From the NCBI GenBank assembly GCA_007115705.1, contig QXEO01000338.1, forward strand, positions 1,075,562-1,139,561: a stretch of 64,000 nucleotides of DNA. Reading direction: 5' to 3'. This document shows, piece after piece, positions 60,351 to 64,000 of the stretch (within the stretch, counting starts at the first letter, position 1; every line of letters begins with the position of its first letter). The notes under the pieces are model-generated. The model was not told the origin of the DNA. It was given only the letters and a program-made list of their open reading frames with translations, and made no database searches. Source of the stretch: Dactylis glomerata. Lineage: Eukaryota > Streptophyta > Magnoliopsida > Poales > Poaceae. The translations under genes were made by a program, and so were the position numbers.

Positions 60351-63300
60351 GTCCATCATCCCACATGCTTGGGAAATATTTCTTGAGATGCTGACCGTTA
60401 ACAGCCACTGGGAATTTCACACCGTCCAGCTCCTCAAGCATGTACGCGTTGCCCCTTAAAACTTGGTCGACCCTGTATGGCCCGTGCCAATTTGGAGACC
60501 ATTTACCGTATGATGCATCCTTAGTTCCCAATGGCAATACAGCTTCCCATACCAGATCTCCAACGTGGAACTCCTTTGGTCTCACCTTCTTATTATATGC
60601 ACGAGCTACCTTGGCTTTGTTCTCTTTAATTTTCTCAAGCGACCACAACCTAAGTTCAGTTAAATCCTCAACACTGTCACTCATCAGGGCTGCATATTCT
60701 TCAGTTGTTAGATCGTTCTGAAAAGTGACACGTCTCGATCCAGCCGTAATCTCCCATGGCAATACGGCTTCTTGTCCATAGACTAGATGGTATGGCGAGG
60801 TTTTTATCGCTCCATGACATGACATGCGATAAGCCCACAAAGCTTCTGACAAAACCTCGTGCCAACGCCTAGGGTGCTCGTCGATTTTTCTCTTGATCAG
60901 CTTGATAAGGCTCTGATTGGACGCTTCAGCTTGCCCATTTGCTTGAGCATAATATGGAGATGATCGGATCAGCTTAATTCCCGTGTCCTCGCAGAACTCT
61001 CTAAACTCGTGAGAAATGAAGACCGAACCTCCATCGGTCGTGATAGTTTGGGGAATCCCGAATCTATGAATGACATGTTCTTTCACGAAATTGATAACAT
61101 CCTTCGAGTTTACTGACTTCATAGGGACGGCTTCCACCCATTTAGTGAAATAATCCGTAATGGCCAAAATCCACATGTGGCCTTTGCTTGATGGAGGATT
61201 GATCTTGCCAATCATATCCATGCCCCAACCTCGGAATGGCCAAGGCTTGATGATGGGGTTCATCGCTGATGCAGGTACCATCTGAATCTTCCCGAATTTC
61301 TGACATGCTTGACACCCTTTATAGTACTTAAAACAGTCCTCAAGCATGGTGGGCCAATAAAACCCTGATCGCCTGATCAACCATTTCATCTTGTGAGCCG
61401 ATTGGTGAGTTCCACAGGCGCCTTCGTGTACCTCGTGTAGAAGCCGATTTGCCTCGGCTGGCCCCAGACATTTGAGCAGTAACCCTTCCAAAGTCCTGTA
61501 GAACATGTCATCCCCAACAAGCACATACTTCATGGCCTTGTACCTTATCCGTTTAGGTGCCCCCCGAGCCGAATCTTTCAAGTAATTGAAGATATCGGCT
61601 CTCCAGTCGTCCGCCTCCAGGAACTGTACCTGAACATCAGTTCCATCTGCTACGTCCTTGTAGCCTGAAGCCATCTGTGCAAGATCGTTCGCCTCGGTAT
61701 TCTGCGACCGCGGGATCCAGTTAAAGTTTAAGTACCTGAACTGTGCCATCAGCTCACGGCATTGCAACCATAATGGGAAGAGTGACTCGCTCTCACACTT
61801 GTATTCGTCCGTGAGTTGGGAAATCACCAATTTGGAGTCTCCAAAAAGTTCCACTGCTTCTGCTCCGGCTTCAATGAGCAACTCCATTCCCTTGCGTATT
61901 GCCTCATACTCAGCGACATTGTTGGTGCAAGGGGTAGATAGCCTGATGGAGAAGGAATATGTTGCCCCCCGGGGCGACACGAGTAGAATGCCGATGCCGC
62001 AACCATCATCACAAGCCGATCCATCGAAAAACATAGCCCATGCACGTACAGACAGTGCTGCTATATCAGTGTTGATTCGTTCAGCAATAAGATCGGCCAA
62101 CGCCTGTCCCTTAACCGCCTTGGCGGGTTGATACCGGATATCAAATTCCGATAATGCAAACATCCATTTGCCGAGTCGGCCTTTCAACACAGGAGCCGAC
62201 AGCATATGTTTTATGACATCTGATTTGCATATGATGATAATCTCTGCTGACAGCAAGATGTGTCGCAGCTTGGTGCAGGTGAAAAATAGGCAGAGGCATA
62301 ACTTCTCGATCTCAGGATATCTCGTCTCTGCATCCAGCATCCTTCTGCTGATGTAAAACACAACTCGCTCCAGACCATTATAAACTTGCACCACCACCGA
62401 GGCGATGGACGTGTCAGCCACCGACAAGTAAATGAAGAACGGCCTATCCTGCTGCGGTGGAACCAACACTGGCGGCTTCGTTAGATATTCTTTGATCTCG
62501 TCGAAGGCTCGTTGTTGTTCTGTCCCCCAGCAGAACTCCTCATCAGATTTAATTTTCACCAGTCCCATGAACGGCTCTATTCTTCCTGACAGATTGGAGA
62601 TGAACCTTCTGACGAAGTTGATCTTGCCGATGAGACACTGCAGTTCTTTCTTCGTGGTAGGTGGCTTCATTGTTCGCACTGCCTCCTGACTTTTCAGGCC
62701 GATCTCGATTCCGCGTTCATGGACCAAGAAACCCAAGAACTGACCGGCCGTCACACCGAAGGCACACTTCTTTGGATTCATCCGTAGTCCGAATTTTCTG
62801 GTTCGGTCCAGGACGCGTCGCAGATCGTCCAAGTGTCCTTGTACTGAAGCAGACTTGACTACCACGTCATCGATATAAATCTCCACCAGCTTGCCGATCA
62901 GATCATGGAAAATGTAATTCATGGCTCTTTGGTATGTGGCGCCGGCATTCTTCAGTCCAAATGTCATGACTACATATTCAAACAACCCCACCGAACCTGG
63001 GACTCTGAATGCAGTCTTGTGTATATCTTCTAGAGCCATAAAAATTTGATTATAACCGGCATTGCCATCCATAAAGCTCAAGACCTTATGACCAGCAGCT
63101 GCGTTGATCAATGTCTCTGCTACCGGCATCGGATACTCATCCTTTGGAGTGGCTCTATTGAGATCCCGAAAATCTATGGCAACACGCCATCGGCCATCCT
63201 TTTTCTCTACAGGTACGATACTAGAAATCCACTCAGCATACCTGCATGGCCTGATGAACCCAGCTTTCAACATTTTCTCGATCTCTTTCTTGACTTCCTC

Positions 63301-63456
63301 TAAAATTTCGGCCTTCATCTGTCGTGCTCGCTGCTGGAATGGCCGAAACCCTTTTTTAAGCGGGAGCCGATGCTCAATGATGCTCCTGTCTAACCCGGGC
63401 ATCTCCGTATAGTCCCAGGCAAAGCAATCTGGATATTCTTTCAGCAAAGCTATCAT
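60346..63456 (-). CDS. Pol of element D: RT, RNase H, archaeal-type RNase H, integrase
   Basis: The open frame of 1036 codons from the first ATG at 63456 is intact within the window. Reverse transcriptase (about 60-290) has YIDD at 194-197. The classic RNase H (about 335-455) has lost clear catalytic acids at its start (YLSVADTS). The second, archaeal-type RNase H (471-600) keeps D478, E517, D540 and D591. The integrase zinc finger has H684/H688 and C715/C718, and the core has D747, D808 and E844 (D,D35E). The C-terminal part (about 940-1020) ends the protein without an obvious chromodomain. Homology continues upstream of 63456 in the same frame but is cut by a frameshift near 63485. The dual RNase H marks the Tat lineage. 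Confidence 0.9.
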   Translation of the reverse strand: MIALLKEYPDCFAWDYTEMPGLDRSIIEHRLPLKKGFRPFQQRARQMKAEILEEVKKEIEKMLKAGFIRPCRYAEWISSIVPVEKKDGRWRVAIDFRDLNRATPKDEYPMPVAETLINAAAGHKVLSFMDGNAGYNQIFMALEDIHKTAFRVPGSVGLFEYVVMTFGLKNAGATYQRAMNYIFHDLIGKLVEIYIDDVVVKSASVQGHLDDLRRVLDRTRKFGLRMNPKKCAFGVTAGQFLGFLVHERGIEIGLKSQEAVRTMKPPTTKKELQCLIGKINFVRRFISNLSGRIEPFMGLVKIKSDEEFCWGTEQQRAFDEIKEYLTKPPVLVPPQQDRPFFIYLSVADTSIASVVVQVYNGLERVVFYISRRMLDAETRYPEIEKLCLCLFFTCTKLRHILLSAEIIIICKSDVIKHMLSAPVLKGRLGKWMFALSEFDIRYQPAKAVKGQALADLIAERINTDIAALSVRAWAMFFDGSACDDGCGIGILLVSPRGATYSFSIRLSTPCTNNVAEYEAIRKGMELLIEAGAEAVELFGDSKLVISQLTDEYKCESESLFPLWLQCRELMAQFRYLNFNWIPRSQNTEANDLAQMASGYKDVADGTDVQVQFLEADDWRADIFNYLKDSARGAPKRIRYKAMKYVLVGDDMFYRTLEGLLLKCLGPAEANRLLHEVHEGACGTHQSAHKMKWLIRRSGFYWPTMLEDCFKYYKGCQACQKFGKIQMVPASAMNPIIKPWPFRGWGMDMIGKINPPSSKGHMWILAITDYFTKWVEAVPMKSVNSKDVINFVKEHVIHRFGIPQTITTDGGSVFISHEFREFCEDTGIKLIRSSPYYAQANGQAEASNQSLIKLIKRKIDEHPRRWHEVLSEALWAYRMSCHGAIKTSPYHLVYGQEAVLPWEITAGSRRVTFQNDLTTEEYAALMSDSVEDLTELRLWSLEKIKENKAKVARAYNKKVRPKEFHVGDLVWEAVLPLGTKDASYGKWSPNWHGPYRVDQVLRGNAYMLEELDGVKFPVAVNGQHLKKYFPSMWDDGQ

Positions 63457-63476
63457 CGGACCCCGCAGATTCGGTT

Positions 63477-63815
63477 CTAACTTTTGCTGATAAATGTCGG
63501 TCGTGGCTTATCCCCAGGACCGATGTCAATCTCCTCTAGCTCATCAGCGGATGTAAACCCATACCCCAGCTTTCCGTCACCTGCTAAATCGATGCTGAAC
63601 ACAGGCCAAAAGTTTGGTGAGGATAACAAAGATAATTTGGGCCGATTGCCGGAATCGGCCCCCTTTTTGATTGCATTACTCAAGGAAGGTTTACAACTTA
63701 TTTGTGCTCTACAATGGTAGGGAATCTCCCTACTACGACTACATGACATGCTTGTCGTAAGATCACTGCTTTTATTTTTTTGTGGCCGATCGCAGGGATC
63801 GGCCTTACCACGCAC
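63477..63815 (-). pseudogene. Protease-RT linker of element D pol, frameshifted from the main pol frame
   Basis: The frame ends PTFISKS-stop, where the expected continuation (KLEPNL) is in the frame of the pol ORF, so the reading frame slips between about 63477 and 63490. The segment from about 63690 downward (LGYGFTSADELEEIDIGPGD) is typical of Tat elements between protease and RT. The first 40 residues of the frame do not look conserved. Confidence 0.65.
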
Positions 63816-63829
63816 AATCGTGGGCTTTG

Positions 63830-64000
63830 CTACTCTGTCAGGCCAGTGGATAAGACCAGCCTCACCCCGTTTTTTGTAGCTTCAATGCGCTCACAGCCGT
63901 CTAGACTGACTCCAGAGATCGGCTCTTGGTCTTCTGCGTCCCAAATGTTCATGCCAGCTATTGAGATCTCGATCGAATCATCTGCATGAATGGGGGGGGG
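63830..64000 (-). other. Further pol-type fragment of D at the window edge
   Basis: A minus-strand frame enters from outside the window and reads HADDSIEISIAGMN before a stop at 63830-63832. It is probably part of the same polyprotein upstream of the linker and is interrupted. The final bases are a G run (63993-64000), which may be a sequence or assembly edge. Confidence 0.35.

Larger units (their letters stand above)
54568..64000 (-). mobile_element. Element D: Tat-lineage Gypsy retrotransposon with antisense genes, 3' part only
   Basis: On the minus strand the window shows pol (RT, two RNase H domains, integrase), then a region with two genes on the opposite strand, then a polypurine tract and the 3' LTR. 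Gag, most of the protease and the 5' LTR lie beyond the right edge. The second, archaeal-type RNase H between RNase H and integrase marks the Tat lineage. Extra ORFs between pol and the 3' LTR, sometimes antisense, are known in that lineage. The probable left target duplication is GGGTG (54563-54567). Confidence 0.88.

Overview
The window looks like nuclear DNA from a grass, most likely Triticeae (wheat, Aegilops or barley type). Ty3/Gypsy elements with TGATACG termini are nested inside one another, a single GC-rich intronless host gene stands between repeats, and there is no bacterial-style gene packing. Family names from repeat databases are not assigned, because that needs a search. Lineages (Athila, Tat) are called from protein motifs and primer-binding sites.

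Positions 1-48749 are mostly a retrotransposon nest whose borders can be resolved to the base. A solo LTR (448-2078, target duplication GTCGC) lies 9 bp from an Athila-type autonomous element, here called A (2088-44683, duplication CCCCC). A encodes gag-protease-RT-RNase H-integrase with several stops and a frameshift, plus a small leucine-zipper ORF after pol that has its own TATA box. A's 5' LTR is split by element B (3057-18443, duplication GCTAC). B has no gag or pol and carries an unrelated 325-codon ORF. B's 5' LTR is in turn split by B' (4451-12481, reverse, duplication CAACC), a related element carrying only gag-protease. A's 3' LTR is split 19 bp from its end by C (27723-44659, reverse, duplication ACCCC), a non-coding relative present as a tandem of four LTRs and three internal regions. 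A, B, B' and C share a tRNA-Asp primer-binding site and a purine-rich AAGCTTGGGG motif. B, B' and C also share a roughly 2.6-kb 3' non-coding module. Together they look like one autonomous element and three kinds of non-autonomous partner.

Positions 44684-52500 hold the GC-rich flank of the nest, an AT-rich stretch, a second solo LTR (47091-48749), a small inverted-repeat element and intergenic DNA. The intergenic DNA contains a directly duplicated block of about 0.4 kb, each copy with a Stowaway-like MITE. The only ordinary host gene is a seven-repeat WD40 protein of the JINGUBANG type (52689-53960, intronless, TATA at 52501).

Positions 54568-64000 are the 3' part of a Tat-lineage Gypsy element, D, on the minus strand and cut by the window end. 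It has a 3' LTR, a pol with RT, two RNase H domains and a DD35E integrase, and, between pol and LTR on the opposite strand, two genes. One is an acidic ORF with an internal stop. The other is a six-exon gene of about 941 codons for a plant-mobile-domain (MAIN/MAIL-like) protein with a coiled-coil tail. That antisense, intron-bearing gene and the modular A/B/B'/C family are the most interesting contents of the window.
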